NCBI GenBank assembly: GCA_009691725.1
Contig: SIAP01000016.1
Coordinates: 1 to 43,031 of the forward strand
DNA length: 43,031 bases
Reading direction: 5' to 3'
Source: Phycisphaerales bacterium
GTDB lineage: Bacteria; Planctomycetota; Phycisphaerae; Phycisphaerales; SM1A02
A model generated the notes under the pieces. The model saw only the letters and a list, made by a program, of their open reading frames with translations. It was not told where the DNA came from and did not search any database. The position numbers and the translations under genes are program-made. Shown one piece after another: positions 33,631-42,150 of this stretch (positions within the stretch are counted from its first letter, which is position 1; each line of letters opens with the position of its first letter).

Positions 33631-35393
33631 TGCACCGCCGTCACAGTGCGTCGGTAGACCGACACGTCTCCGTTGTTCCAGTCAACCCATCCTGGAAATG
33701 TCACAACGAGTTGCCAATCCTGTGCGATGCCCAGCCGCGTGTGGCTGGTGAGTGAACGCGGGTAGAGCAGCACCAGCCAATTCGTCTCGGCCGTGATGGA
33801 GTCGAAACTCTCATCACTCGATCCAGCATTCGACACATCAAGACCTGCCAGAACTCCGTAGTAGATCACCACATTGTCTTCGAGCCCGACCGATGCAATG
33901 GTGGTGAGTGCAGGATCCTGCGCTCGAATGAAGTCCACCGCATCGCGGATTGGCTGTTTGGGTGGAAGAGTTTTCAGCGAGATGATCCACAGAGCAGCGG
34001 TGGCGAATGCTCCACACGCCAACGCGCTGCGTTTCATCCACGAAAGGTCCCATGCGCCAAACGTCATGGCGCAAATCAGGCCGGGGAGTGCAAAGAGGGC
34101 AAAGCGTGCATACATCCAACTTCCGGCGAGTTCAGTTCCAACCACAATCATCGGGAGCCCCACGAGCGTGACCGCCAGAGGAATGCGTCGATGAATATCC
34201 CGTCGGCATCCGGCGATCCCGATGATGACGAGCGCGACGCCAGGCAGTGCCGCCCACACTGTCCACGCGCCGCCGATGCCGAGCAGGATGTGGAATCCTT
34301 CGAGCGAAAGCATCGACGGCTCGTTGCCATCAAGTGCCTGGAACTCACGGCGAATCCGCAGCAAATCGGGTAGGAGCGGCGACAACACCGTGATCGTCGT
34401 GATCGCAGCAAGCACAAGCGCGGAGAGTGCAGCGACGCCATCTCGCCGATCTGCCGCACCTTGTCGCGGACACACGATCAGCCAGAGTGCGATGACGCCG
34501 TGACTCAGCGGGAGCGCAACACACGCGAGATGCGACCAGACTCCCAACACGCAGACGAGTGCGTAGCAAAGCCATCGAACTGGGCTGTGCATCCGCCACG
34601 CGCTGAGGAATTGCCATGATGCGAGCGCCGAGAAGAGAATCATCATCGAGTAGCCCCGCGCCTCAACCGATTCCAAGACCAGGATCGGCAAGAGCGATGC
34701 GATGCCCGCTGCAATGCCTCCGGCGATGCCCACTGACATGATGTTCAGTGGCTGTGTCGAAACCCTGCGCCATCGCGCGCATTCACGCATCAGCATTGCG
34801 ATGGCAACGATTGATGCAAGACCGGCACCAAACGCGGGTGCGCGCAAGAGTGGTTCACTGACGCCGCCAGCAATCTTCATCACCACCCAACAGGCCAGCG
34901 TGTGCAAGACATGATTTGACTGCACGAAGTAGGTCCCCATGATGGCGCCAGGTCCGTACTGCCCGTAATCAACGAGCGCGCAGATTTCGTCAAACCAGAA
35001 ACTCTCGGCAATTCGATCGACACGCAGCGCGACCCCAAGAACCACAACGGACACCAGTGCAAAGACCGCGCGGAGTGCGACTCTTCCATCGCGGGTGTCG
35101 GTGGGACCGTGTGCTCTGGGCAGAGGGCGCGTCTGTCGAACAAGGAATATCCCACACGTCACCCACGCAACCGCAGACAACACGCAGTTCACTCGAAACC
35201 ACTGCGCTCCCTCGATGGTGACGGCGCGCACTGCAACTCCAGCGTGCTTCGCAAGGACTTCGTGCGTAAAAAATCTCGCAAGAAAGGCGGTGTCGAGGAG
35301 GGCAAGCCCTGCGAAGAGCAGCGCAATCACACCTGCCATCACACCTGCAATCACACCTGCAGTCAGGATCGTTGATCGAGTGGACTTCTGCAT
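33627..35393 (-). CDS. GT-C fold membrane glycosyltransferase (PMT/ArnT-like)
   Basis: A 588-residue polytopic membrane protein with about 11-13 hydrophobic segments. Near the N-terminus R-I-A-E-S-F-W-F-D-E-I-C-A-L places the acidic pair expected in the first outer loop of GT-C glycosyltransferases, and S-N-H-V-L-H-T-L follows in the second. These enzymes move a sugar from a polyprenyl phosphate donor to a protein or lipid outside the membrane. The soluble C-terminal part contains D-F-I-R-A-Q-D-P-A-L. The ATG at 35393 is chosen because the frame upstream of it overlaps the neighbouring gene and looks random. Three 12-bp repeats encode G-V-I-A/G-V-M-A in the first membrane segment. Confidence 0.8.
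   Translation of the reverse strand: MQKSTRSTILTAGVIAGVMAGVIALLFAGLALLDTAFLARFFTHEVLAKHAGVAVRAVTIEGAQWFRVNCVLSAVAWVTCGIFLVRQTRPLPRAHGPTDTRDGRVALRAVFALVSVVVLGVALRVDRIAESFWFDEICALVDYGQYGPGAIMGTYFVQSNHVLHTLACWVVMKIAGGVSEPLLRAPAFGAGLASIVAIAMLMRECARWRRVSTQPLNIMSVGIAGGIAAGIASLLPILVLESVEARGYSMMILFSALASWQFLSAWRMHSPVRWLCYALVCVLGVWSHLACVALPLSHGVIALWLIVCPRQGAADRRDGVAALSALVLAAITTITVLSPLLPDLLRIRREFQALDGNEPSMLSLEGFHILLGIGGAWTVWAALPGVALVIIGIAGCRRDIHRRIPLAVTLVGLPMIVVGTELAGSWMYARFALFALPGLICAMTFGAWDLSWMKRSALACGAFATAALWIISLKTLPPKQPIRDAVDFIRAQDPALTTIASVGLEDNVVIYYGVLAGLDVSNAGSSDESFDSITAETNWLVLLYPRSLTSHTRLGIAQDWQLVVTFPGWVDWNNGDVSVYRRTVTAVH
35326..35361 (-). repeat. 12-bp in-frame tandem repeat in the glycosyltransferase gene
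   Basis: Three units of ATCACACCTGCA or ATCACACCTGCC (plus strand) start at 35326, 35338 and 35350. They encode tandem Ala-Gly-Val-Ile/Met tetrapeptides in the first membrane segment of the glycosyltransferase. Confidence 0.85.
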
Positions 35394-35478
35394 TTCCGCT
35401 GCTCTAGAAAGAACATTCCTGCATGAGGTCCTACCTGAAGTCTTGCCAGAAGTTATTGCTGCGGACGCTGCCCGACGA

Positions 35479-36588
35479 TCACGGTCTCGTGCCGCCTCCA
35501 CCCGCAGATCCACCGACTGGAACTGGCGTGAATCCATTGAGGTGCGAGAAGGTCATCGGAGCGTTGAAGGAAACATATCGACCACCACCATGAACTCGCC
35601 GCTCGAGTCGCGATGGTGGAAGGAATGCGTAGCCACCGAGCGCGCGATGGACATAGTCGGGTGCGCGGACGATCAAGCAGTTCTGGTGATACTCGATGAA
35701 GGCCCAGTCGTTGTCCCATGCTTCTGGTTCGACGAGTGATTTGATCAGACCAATGAGGCGCGCCGACTTGACTGCGTCAGTCTCCCGTTGTGGGCTCTCG
35801 CCGCCATTCCCGAAGAGGCTCCCGCCGCCACCTCCGCTTCCGCCGCCGCTGCCACCACCACCGCCTCCACCCATTCCTCCAAATCCTCCGCCACCGCCAC
35901 CGCCACTCCCGCCGCCTCCGCCACCACCACCACCGCCTTGGTTGAGTGCTGCGTCAATGTTGAAGTCAGGGGCATTGTCGAAGTAGGGGGTCTCGTAAAG
36001 CAGGTCCTTGATTGGATACAACTTTGTTTCACGCGCGCTCTGCCTCGACAAGATGCTCTTGGGACCGATCTCCGTAAACCCCGTCCGGAGTTGCCACGTG
36101 CTTCCCGTCTCGGTCGAGAGTTGTTCGAGCACCGCTTCGAGGGCATCGACCGCACTGATGCGGTCGAGTTTCAGTGTGATCAATTCATCTGGATCCATCC
36201 CAGATGGGCTCTTCTCTGTCATCCACCGACAGATCATTTGCACGCCGACGATGTTCTGGATGTACTCAATGGCTTCCTTCGCGGGGGTCTCGAAAAAGTT
36301 GATGGAGACCTCTGTGTTCAGCAATGCGAAGAGCATGTCAGGCTGTTCCGAAAACCACTCTTGAGGGGATCTCGGTATCGACTGCGTCACAGCCGACTGG
36401 CTGGGTGTTGGGTTGGGTGTTGGGTTGGGTGTTGGGTTGGGAGCAGGCGCAGGTGTCGGTGCTGCTGCGGCTTTGGGAGCGGTCTTTGTCGCAGGCGCTG
36501 GCGGTGCGGAAGACTGCGCGAGCGTCGACTGCACAGCACAAGCACAGCACACAAGGGTGAGGACTCTGACTGAATTGGTCACGACCAT
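35479..36588 (-). CDS. Secreted STN-like protein with polyglycine region
   Basis: A 369-residue exported protein. The ATG at 36588 has a perfect AAGGAG six bases upstream. A signal peptide is followed by a Pro/Ala/Asn/Thr linker with P-N-P-T repeats (about 45-65). Residues 70-190 resemble the short N-terminal (STN) domains of secretins and TonB receptors: V-S-I-N-F-F-E-T-P-A-K-E-A-I-E-Y-I, then L-I-T-L-K-L-D-R-I-S-A-V-D-A-L-E-A-V-L, and L-Y-P-I-K-D-L-L. Residues 215-257 are almost all Gly with a few Ser, Phe and Met. The C-terminal part is mixed alpha/beta and ends in Gly-rich sequence. Proteins of this layout occur in planctomycetes, but their function is not known to me. It lies between the repeat protein and the glycosyltransferase. 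Confidence 0.72.
   Translation of the reverse strand: MVVTNSVRVLTLVCCACAVQSTLAQSSAPPAPATKTAPKAAAAPTPAPAPNPTPNPTPNPTPSQSAVTQSIPRSPQEWFSEQPDMLFALLNTEVSINFFETPAKEAIEYIQNIVGVQMICRWMTEKSPSGMDPDELITLKLDRISAVDALEAVLEQLSTETGSTWQLRTGFTEIGPKSILSRQSARETKLYPIKDLLYETPYFDNAPDFNIDAALNQGGGGGGGGGGSGGGGGGGFGGMGGGGGGGSGGGSGGGGGSLFGNGGESPQRETDAVKSARLIGLIKSLVEPEAWDNDWAFIEYHQNCLIVRAPDYVHRALGGYAFLPPSRLERRVHGGGRYVSFNAPMTFSHLNGFTPVPVGGSAGGGGTRP
36399..36441 (-). repeat. 12-bp in-frame tandem repeat in the STN-like gene
   Basis: About three and a half units of GGTTGGGTGTTG (plus strand), two of them identical at 36411-36434. They encode the Pro-Asn-Pro-Thr repeats of the linker after the signal peptide. Confidence 0.88.
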
Positions 36589-36613
36589 GGTGAGCTCCTT
36601 CAATTGCGATCCG

Positions 36614-38491
36614 CTACTTCGACAACTCTAGCACCGAATTGAGCGATTTGATGGAAAAAGCCGACTCTTCTAGACACAAGAGCGCCATCGCATTTCCGGC
36701 AACGGAGACGCGGCTTTCCCACGGAGCAGTTCGGATCCCACCAAGAACACGGTTCGGATCAGGTGCGAGATAGACGGAGACATCGTCAAAGGCCAACTGA
36801 CGAAGGAATCGAGCGATCCCAATCTGCATTGCACGGGCTCGATACTGTTCTCCAACGAGTGTGAGGGTTGGGTCAGTCATCATGAGCGCGAGCGCGTGGC
36901 CGGGGCGCGCGGTTTGCGCAGTTGCACCCTTGCTTCCGATTCCCGAGAGTGCGATCGCTCCAACAAGATCTGGCGCAACCGCGGCAGGCGCGTGTGATCC
37001 AGCATCGTCTGGCAGCATGACGCCAAGCTGCGCACGTGAGAGCGCCGCCCGTGCCGCACGCGCAATGGTGCAGTGTGTTGGCGGAACACTTCCAAGGTAT
37101 CGATCAGCCCACAGGAGCCATCCAAGAATTCCAACGAGCGCACCGCGCGATTCGTTCGTCCACAATTGATCGAGTGCTTCAATCAGAATGGAACGATCGA
37201 CCAGTGGGTGACCGGCTCGATCGAGTGATGCGAGTGCCGCAGCGGCAAGCGATTTTTCGAGCGGATCCCCGAGGAGTATTCCAGCGGGATTCCCAGCGTG
37301 ATTTCCAGCGTGATTTCCAGCGTGATTTCCAGCGGGATTCCCAGCACCGTCGGACGCACCTGAATTGATTGTCTTCCCAAGCAGGGCAGTCGCGTTGGCA
37401 ACGATCGCCGATGCGGCAGGCGATGTGTCAAGCGCGGGTCCAAGTTCGCAACCGGTCATGATGATCCACGAGACCGCCTTGGAATTGGCAAGTGGGTCGG
37501 ATTCGATTTCCGCCACCGCGTGCAAACCGCCCAAAATCTCCAAGGAAAGCCCTCTCGCCCGCGCAGAAAGTTCGGCATCCGACGCATTGAGTGCGGCAAA
37601 TCGGGCGATCGAAAACGCCGCGAGCGCTTGCTCTGCTGGTGGTGCGTTGAGCGTTTCGTCCCTGCCGACCGCCGTGAGATGGTCGCCTCGCAAGCCAAGC
37701 ATCTCGAGTGCGCGTTGCGCTCCCTCCGCCTGCGCCGCGTTGTCGGCGGCGAATCGAATAAATGACCGCTCGAACCACTCGAATGTTTTCATCGCAGCGT
37801 CATGTGCGTACTGCGCAGCGCGTGTGGGATCCGGAGTGATTTGGATACGAGCTCCCCGATGAACAATCGTTGGGGTCGATTGTGAAGTCGGCTGGACAAT
37901 TCGCGTGGTCGAGAATCGATAGAGCCCAACCCGCTCCGTCGTGGGGAGATCAACGATTTCGCGCGCCGGAAGTCCCAATTGCATGATGAGCGAGAGGAGC
38001 GTTTGATCTGGAGCCGCAGCAGCATTCAATGCTTGGAGAACTGCAGGGTGCGCGACCGCCCACTCGCTGCCTCTTCGAGCTGCGATGCCATCGAGGGCGG
38101 CCTCAATCTCTCGCGATGCTTCTGCGTACGAGCCACCAACCAGCGGCTCTGGCTTCGATCCCACTTCGAGTTCAAGCGTGAATTGATCCCAGCGAATCGT
38201 GTTTGGATCGCCTCCACCCTGCATATTCCGCACCCGCGTATCCGCCATCGCCATGCCAAGCGCATCCCGGACCGCCTGGCCGCCGCGCGAATCTCCGACT
38301 CCGACCACCTTGCCGTCCTTTCGCAGGATGACAACCGCGCTCCAAGCCCCTTCCAGCGCAGGGATTGCCTGTTTTCCACCGCTTTCGCCCTCCTGGAGCA
38401 CAGCCCGGCAGCCACTCCATGCCGCCGTGATAGCGTCAATTTGAGGGGGTGGCGCCAGCCCTAAAAGTGGCGCGATGCACAAAAAACGCAT
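36614..38491 (-). CDS. Large secreted protein of unknown function with NHAG repeats
   Basis: I do not recognise this 625-residue protein. From the ATG at 38491 it begins M-R-F-L-C-I-A-P-L-L-G-L-A-P-P-P, a short signal-like segment; ATGs at 38524 and 38548 are possible starts too. Residues 20-130 contain W-S-A-V-V-I-L-R-K-D-G-K-V-V-G-V-G, resembling an AMMECR1-like or beta-sheet domain only vaguely. Much of the rest is Ala-rich and helical, perhaps repeat-like. Residues 382-404 consist of six tetrapeptides Gly-Asn-His/Pro-Ala. No catalytic motif is visible. The STN-like gene begins 25 bp after its stop, and the glycosyltransferase follows, so the three probably form one transcription unit. Confidence 0.68.
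   Translation of the reverse strand: MRFLCIAPLLGLAPPPQIDAITAAWSGCRAVLQEGESGGKQAIPALEGAWSAVVILRKDGKVVGVGDSRGGQAVRDALGMAMADTRVRNMQGGGDPNTIRWDQFTLELEVGSKPEPLVGGSYAEASREIEAALDGIAARRGSEWAVAHPAVLQALNAAAAPDQTLLSLIMQLGLPAREIVDLPTTERVGLYRFSTTRIVQPTSQSTPTIVHRGARIQITPDPTRAAQYAHDAAMKTFEWFERSFIRFAADNAAQAEGAQRALEMLGLRGDHLTAVGRDETLNAPPAEQALAAFSIARFAALNASDAELSARARGLSLEILGGLHAVAEIESDPLANSKAVSWIIMTGCELGPALDTSPAASAIVANATALLGKTINSGASDGAGNPAGNHAGNHAGNHAGNPAGILLGDPLEKSLAAAALASLDRAGHPLVDRSILIEALDQLWTNESRGALVGILGWLLWADRYLGSVPPTHCTIARAARAALSRAQLGVMLPDDAGSHAPAAVAPDLVGAIALSGIGSKGATAQTARPGHALALMMTDPTLTLVGEQYRARAMQIGIARFLRQLAFDDVSVYLAPDPNRVLGGIRTAPWESRVSVAGNAMALLCLEESAFSIKSLNSVLELSK
37277..37348 (-). repeat. 12-bp in-frame tandem repeat in the large secreted protein gene
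   Basis: Six 12-bp units run from 37277 to 37348. The consensus on the plus strand is ATTTCCAGCGTG, with two central units identical. They encode the Gly-Asn-His-Ala and Gly-Asn-Pro-Ala tetrapeptides. Confidence 0.9.
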
Positions 38492-38776
38492 AGTTGGATT
38501 GGCAATCCACTGAAGTCGGAACATATTCAAAGTGTATGGGTCGATCATGCGTGTGATCGCGAGATGAAGAGTTGAATACGAGTGTTGTGATGTTCTTGCA
38601 CCGAATTATTCCATTCGAGGTCACACGACAGCGCCTTGCGCTGCTGACGATACTGTCATTCCTAGCAATCCTCTGATACGAACGCCATTTTCGGCACCAC
38701 CACCCCCCTGAGGGGGGCGGATGGGCGGATGGGGAGACACGTCCAAGCACCTGTGTGCAGGATGTGCCGAAAAGCG
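38492..38776. other. Intergenic region upstream of the secreted-protein operon
   Basis: This stretch separates the leftward secreted-protein gene from the end of rpsA and must hold the promoter of the three-gene operon. I see no clear -35/-10 pair and no convincing coding frame. It contains the perfect inverted repeat C6-TGA-G6 at 38703-38717, which could be an operator or a short GC-rich hairpin. Confidence 0.4.
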
Positions 38777-38814
38777 CGACGGCCTGCGAAAATTCGCAGG
38801 CCGTCGTTGCTTTT
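38771..38814. terminator. Strong rho-independent terminator of rpsA
   Basis: CGACGGCCTGCGAA (38777-38790) pairs perfectly with 38793-38806 around a 2-base centre, a 14-bp stem. AAAA precedes and TTTT follows the stem, so it is symmetric and could work in both directions. The rpsA stop at 38880 lies 70-100 bp upstream in the leftward direction, making this the rpsA terminator. Confidence 0.85.
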
Positions 38815-38879
38815 GGAGTGTCCGATTGGCGTGACGGATGCACGCATCACTCACACCAATCGAGTCGAGTTCAAACAAA

Positions 38880-40676
38880 TCAGTGGAGTTTGATCTTGTC
38901 AGTTCCGAGCGCTCCGTGGTCGTCCATACCGCCCTTGGTTGGCTTGGACTTCTTTGGAAGAATGAACGCATCATCCTCAGTGCTGGCTGCGCTCTCATCG
39001 CGACCACTCGAACCGCCTGTGCCGGCAGTCCACTGCGCTCGCTTGAGACTCAAACCGATTTTGCGATCTTCGGTGTCAACACGCAGAATCTTGACATCCA
39101 CTTCTTGACCCTGCTTGACGACATCCATCGGATTCTCAACCTTTTGATCGCTGAGTTCGGAGATGTGCAAGAGACCCTCAAGTCCATCTTCGAGTTCGAC
39201 GAAGACGCCGAAGTTCGTGATCTTGGTGACGGTTCCCTTCACGATCATTCCGGGTCGATATGCGCCGGGGATGGCTTCCACCCATGGATCTTCGGTCAAT
39301 TGCTTGACGCCCAGTCCAACGCGTTGCTTCTCTTGGTCGACTTCAATGACCACACACTTGACATCGTCGCCCTTCTTAAAGGCCTCATTTGGATGTGCAA
39401 TTTTCTTCGTCCATGACATATCAGAGATGTGAAGAAGTCCGTCGATTCCCGCCTCGATCTCGATGAATGCTCCGTAGTTGGCGAGATTGCGAACCTTGCC
39501 AGTGATGACGGTGCCAAGTGGGTAATGCTCTGCCACAAGGTCCCATGGGTTGACTTCACACTGCTTCATCCCCAACGAGATTTCGAGCTTGTCCTTGTTG
39601 AAATCGAGGACAACCACATCGATCTCCTGTGCCACCTGCACGATCTCGCTTGGATGATTGACGCGGCGCGTCCATGACATCTCACTGACGTGCACGAGAC
39701 CCTCGATGCCATCTTCGAGGCGAACGAACGCACCGTACGACATCAAACTCACCACGGCACCACGCACACGCGCTCCGACTGGGTACTTCTTTTCGATCTC
39801 TTCCCACGGGCTTGGCTCGCGCTGCTTGAGTCCGAGCGCAATCTTCTCGCGCTCGCGATCGATGTTGAGAACCTTGACTTCGACTTCCTGTCCGACGCGC
39901 ACAACTTCCGTCGGGTGCGTCACGCGACCCCACGACATGTCCGTGATGTGAAGGAGTCCGTCGATGCCGCCGAGGTCCACAAATGCACCGAAATCAGCGA
40001 TGTTTGTGACTGTTCCCTTGACGATGTCGCCTTCCTTGACTTGCGTCAATAGATGACGGCGCGCTTCCTCGCGTTCAACTTCGATCAACTTGCGGCGGCT
40101 GATGACGATGTTGCGTCGTTCGAGATCGATCTTCAACACAGCGGCACGAATTGTGCGACCAACGAAATCGCCGACATCACCGGGACGTCGGACATCGACC
40201 TGCGATGCCGGCAAGAAGACTGGGACGCCGATGTCAACCAGCAGTCCGCCCTTGATCTTGCGAAGCACTTTTCCTTCGACGACATCGCCTTCCTTCTTGG
40301 ACTGCAGCAACTGCTCCCAGCCGCGAATGCGATCTGCCTTGCGCTTGGAAAGGACGATGTTTCCCTCGCCATCTTCGATTTCTTCCAGAAGCACATCCAC
40401 GAGGTCGCCAGGAGAAACTCCACCTGCGTCATCGAACTCTTCTTTGAGTATCTGTCCTTCGCTCTTCAGTCCAACATCGACGATGACATAGTCGCCGCTG
40501 ACGGAAACGACCGTGCCTTTGATGACGCTATTGGGCGAGCCAATCGAGGCTCCAGCCTTGGTCAGGATGTCGGTGAGATCTTCTGCGATGGGTCGATCGC
40601 CGAATGCCTCGCGCAACAGGATTGCGGTGGCGTCGTGATCGAGTCCGATGTCTTCAATTAAGTTGTAATCAACCAT
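38880..40676 (-). CDS. rpsA: Ribosomal protein bS1, six S1 domains
   Basis: bS1 binds mRNA on the small subunit and helps initiation. The 598-residue product has six S1 OB-fold repeats at about 50-112, 130-195, 217-285, 302-372, 388-458 and 477-546. The last four are canonical, each with a K-G-T-V/G-A-F-V motif and L-L-H-I-S/T-D/E-M. The first two are diverged ribosome-binding repeats, as in proteobacterial S1. The tail is Ser/Asp/Lys-rich. The ATG at 40676 is preceded by a C-rich tract (CACCCCCTCCC) with no Shine-Dalgarno sequence. This is reminiscent of E. coli rpsA, which also lacks one and is autoregulated. A dyad lies in the leader (40706-40720). MFS, HIT and ABC genes lie upstream on the same strand. 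Confidence 0.95.
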   Translation of the reverse strand: MVDYNLIEDIGLDHDATAILLREAFGDRPIAEDLTDILTKAGASIGSPNSVIKGTVVSVSGDYVIVDVGLKSEGQILKEEFDDAGGVSPGDLVDVLLEEIEDGEGNIVLSKRKADRIRGWEQLLQSKKEGDVVEGKVLRKIKGGLLVDIGVPVFLPASQVDVRRPGDVGDFVGRTIRAAVLKIDLERRNIVISRRKLIEVEREEARRHLLTQVKEGDIVKGTVTNIADFGAFVDLGGIDGLLHITDMSWGRVTHPTEVVRVGQEVEVKVLNIDREREKIALGLKQREPSPWEEIEKKYPVGARVRGAVVSLMSYGAFVRLEDGIEGLVHVSEMSWTRRVNHPSEIVQVAQEIDVVVLDFNKDKLEISLGMKQCEVNPWDLVAEHYPLGTVITGKVRNLANYGAFIEIEAGIDGLLHISDMSWTKKIAHPNEAFKKGDDVKCVVIEVDQEKQRVGLGVKQLTEDPWVEAIPGAYRPGMIVKGTVTKITNFGVFVELEDGLEGLLHISELSDQKVENPMDVVKQGQEVDVKILRVDTEDRKIGLSLKRAQWTAGTGGSSGRDESAASTEDDAFILPKKSKPTKGGMDDHGALGTDKIKLH

Positions 40677-40705
40677 GGGAGGGGGTGCGTTCCAAAATGC
40701 GCGGA

Positions 40706-40720
40706 CGAGCACTGTGCTCG
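40706..40720 (-). promoter_or_regulatory. Dyad in the rpsA leader
   Basis: CGAGCAC and GTGCTCG flank a single T, 30 bp upstream of the rpsA ATG. As RNA it could form a short hairpin near the initiation region; as DNA it could be an operator. An AT-rich TATATT lies at 40767-40772 on the minus strand and may be a -10 element. Confidence 0.4.
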
Positions 40721-40772
40721 ACCGCAAGGCGAATGCCCCTGAGACCATCTCAGTGGCGGGTCGTCGAATATA

Positions 40773-42128
40773 TCAAACTTCTGCGGCGATTCGAGGGGGA
40801 ATGTCTCGTCTCATGGACATGAAACCCATCAGTCCAATCAGGTTGATGACAAAGCACACGAAGAAAAACCACCCGCCGATTCCGGCGCGAGCCATCGGAA
40901 AATACAGGGCGACCGCCAGAAAGGGGGCGATCGCGCCGCGAATGCCGTTGAGGGTCACATGGAGCGCCATGTATTCGCTGTCGCGGTGGGCGGGGGCGAA
41001 ATCGTGGTGGCCGAGATTCCACGCGAGCGATCCTCCAGCGAATCCCAGACCAAGCAGCACGCTTGCGAGATACATGATTTCGAGCGAGTGCACGAGCGTT
41101 GCGATCCACATGGCCGCAGAGGCGAGCACGAATGTCCAACCGTGGATTGACCGAAAGCGAATCACATGAACACGCGAGAGGAGTCGAGACCATGCGGGGA
41201 TGGCGATGGGCATCACAAGCAGGGGAATGACCGTCGTGGCGAGAATCCCCTGCAAGTACGAGGTCTTGAATTGATCGTTGAGCACGATGACCTGCGGCGG
41301 TCCCATCATGAGATTGCCGAGCCCAAAGACCGACATCCACCACATGAACCGCGCATAGAAGCGATCTTCGCGAAGCAGCGCCCAGAGTCTGCGGGGATTG
41401 ATGCGCCCCTCGCCGCTCGCGCGGCCATCATGCTCGGCGCGTTGGAGTCGCCGTTGTCCACGCAGCCGCACCTTGCGATAGATCGCATTCCCTGCGAATC
41501 CTGCCAGCGCAAGAGCGGGGAAGAGGTATCGAAATGATGTCGGTGCGATGTCCATCGCCTCACCAACGACGAAGCCAGTGATCGCCAGCATGACCGCCTG
41601 CACCATCGCCATTTTTCCAGCGATGAGCGCGCGATTGGCTCTTGGATAGTTGTTGCGCCAGACGGCAGTCCGAATTGTGATCACGCCTGTCCACAGAATG
41701 CGTGCGAGGAAGATGATGATCGTCAGTGCGAGCAGTCCGTTCGCGGTGACTGGAACGACTGCAATCATCGCGACGCATGCGCAGGTTGCGAGCTGAAGTC
41801 GGCTGATGAATGGCACCTTGGTGCGTCCGTGTGCCAGACTGGCCCACAGAAAGCTCGAGAGATTCGCGATGTTTGGCGCTGCGCTGACGGCAGCAACGGC
41901 AAAGTCCAGCGCAGCGGGGTTGACTCCAGGTGCGCCATCGAACATCTTCTTGACGATGATCGCCATCGTCCCGCCCTCGATCGCTCCGAGCATGAAAGGC
42001 AAGAGGAACCAGGAAAAGAGTTCCCGCGCATAGTTGGCGCGCAGCATCGGTGGCAGCGATCGCGGATGAAATCCTGCGACGAGTTCGTTGAGCGAAGAGA
42101 AAAAGAATTGCGTTCCGGGCAGTCTCAC
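40773..42128 (-). CDS. Major facilitator superfamily transporter
   Basis: A 451-residue membrane protein with about 12 hydrophobic segments in two halves joined by a basic loop (residues about 205-235, R-K-V-R-L-R-G-Q-R-R-L-Q-R). The layout fits the MFS, but the substrate cannot be told; no family-specific motif stands out. The GTG at 42128 is chosen as the start because AAAGG lies five bases upstream and 22 bp separate it from the HIT gene stop. The open frame upstream of it overlaps that gene and has no membrane character. rpsA lies 96 bp downstream. Confidence 0.75.
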   Translation of the reverse strand: MRLPGTQFFFSSLNELVAGFHPRSLPPMLRANYARELFSWFLLPFMLGAIEGGTMAIIVKKMFDGAPGVNPAALDFAVAAVSAAPNIANLSSFLWASLAHGRTKVPFISRLQLATCACVAMIAVVPVTANGLLALTIIIFLARILWTGVITIRTAVWRNNYPRANRALIAGKMAMVQAVMLAITGFVVGEAMDIAPTSFRYLFPALALAGFAGNAIYRKVRLRGQRRLQRAEHDGRASGEGRINPRRLWALLREDRFYARFMWWMSVFGLGNLMMGPPQVIVLNDQFKTSYLQGILATTVIPLLVMPIAIPAWSRLLSRVHVIRFRSIHGWTFVLASAAMWIATLVHSLEIMYLASVLLGLGFAGGSLAWNLGHHDFAPAHRDSEYMALHVTLNGIRGAIAPFLAVALYFPMARAGIGGWFFFVCFVINLIGLMGFMSMRRDIPPRIAAEV

Positions 42129-42150
42129 GCGAGCCTTTGCATGGATGCAG

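Noticed and set aside
35394-35537. N-terminal extension of the glycosyltransferase to 636 residues
   Set aside because: It would overlap the STN-like gene on the same strand, is Arg/Ser-rich and precedes the first membrane segment without similarity to it.
35818-35945. Long Pro-rich frame on the plus strand opposite the polyglycine region
   Set aside because: It is the antisense shadow of the Gly codons in the STN-like gene, which has a signal peptide and a strong ribosome binding site.
37277-37348. CRISPR-like array
   Set aside because: Units are only 12 bp with no spacers, are in frame and encode a tetrapeptide repeat, so it is a coding minisatellite.
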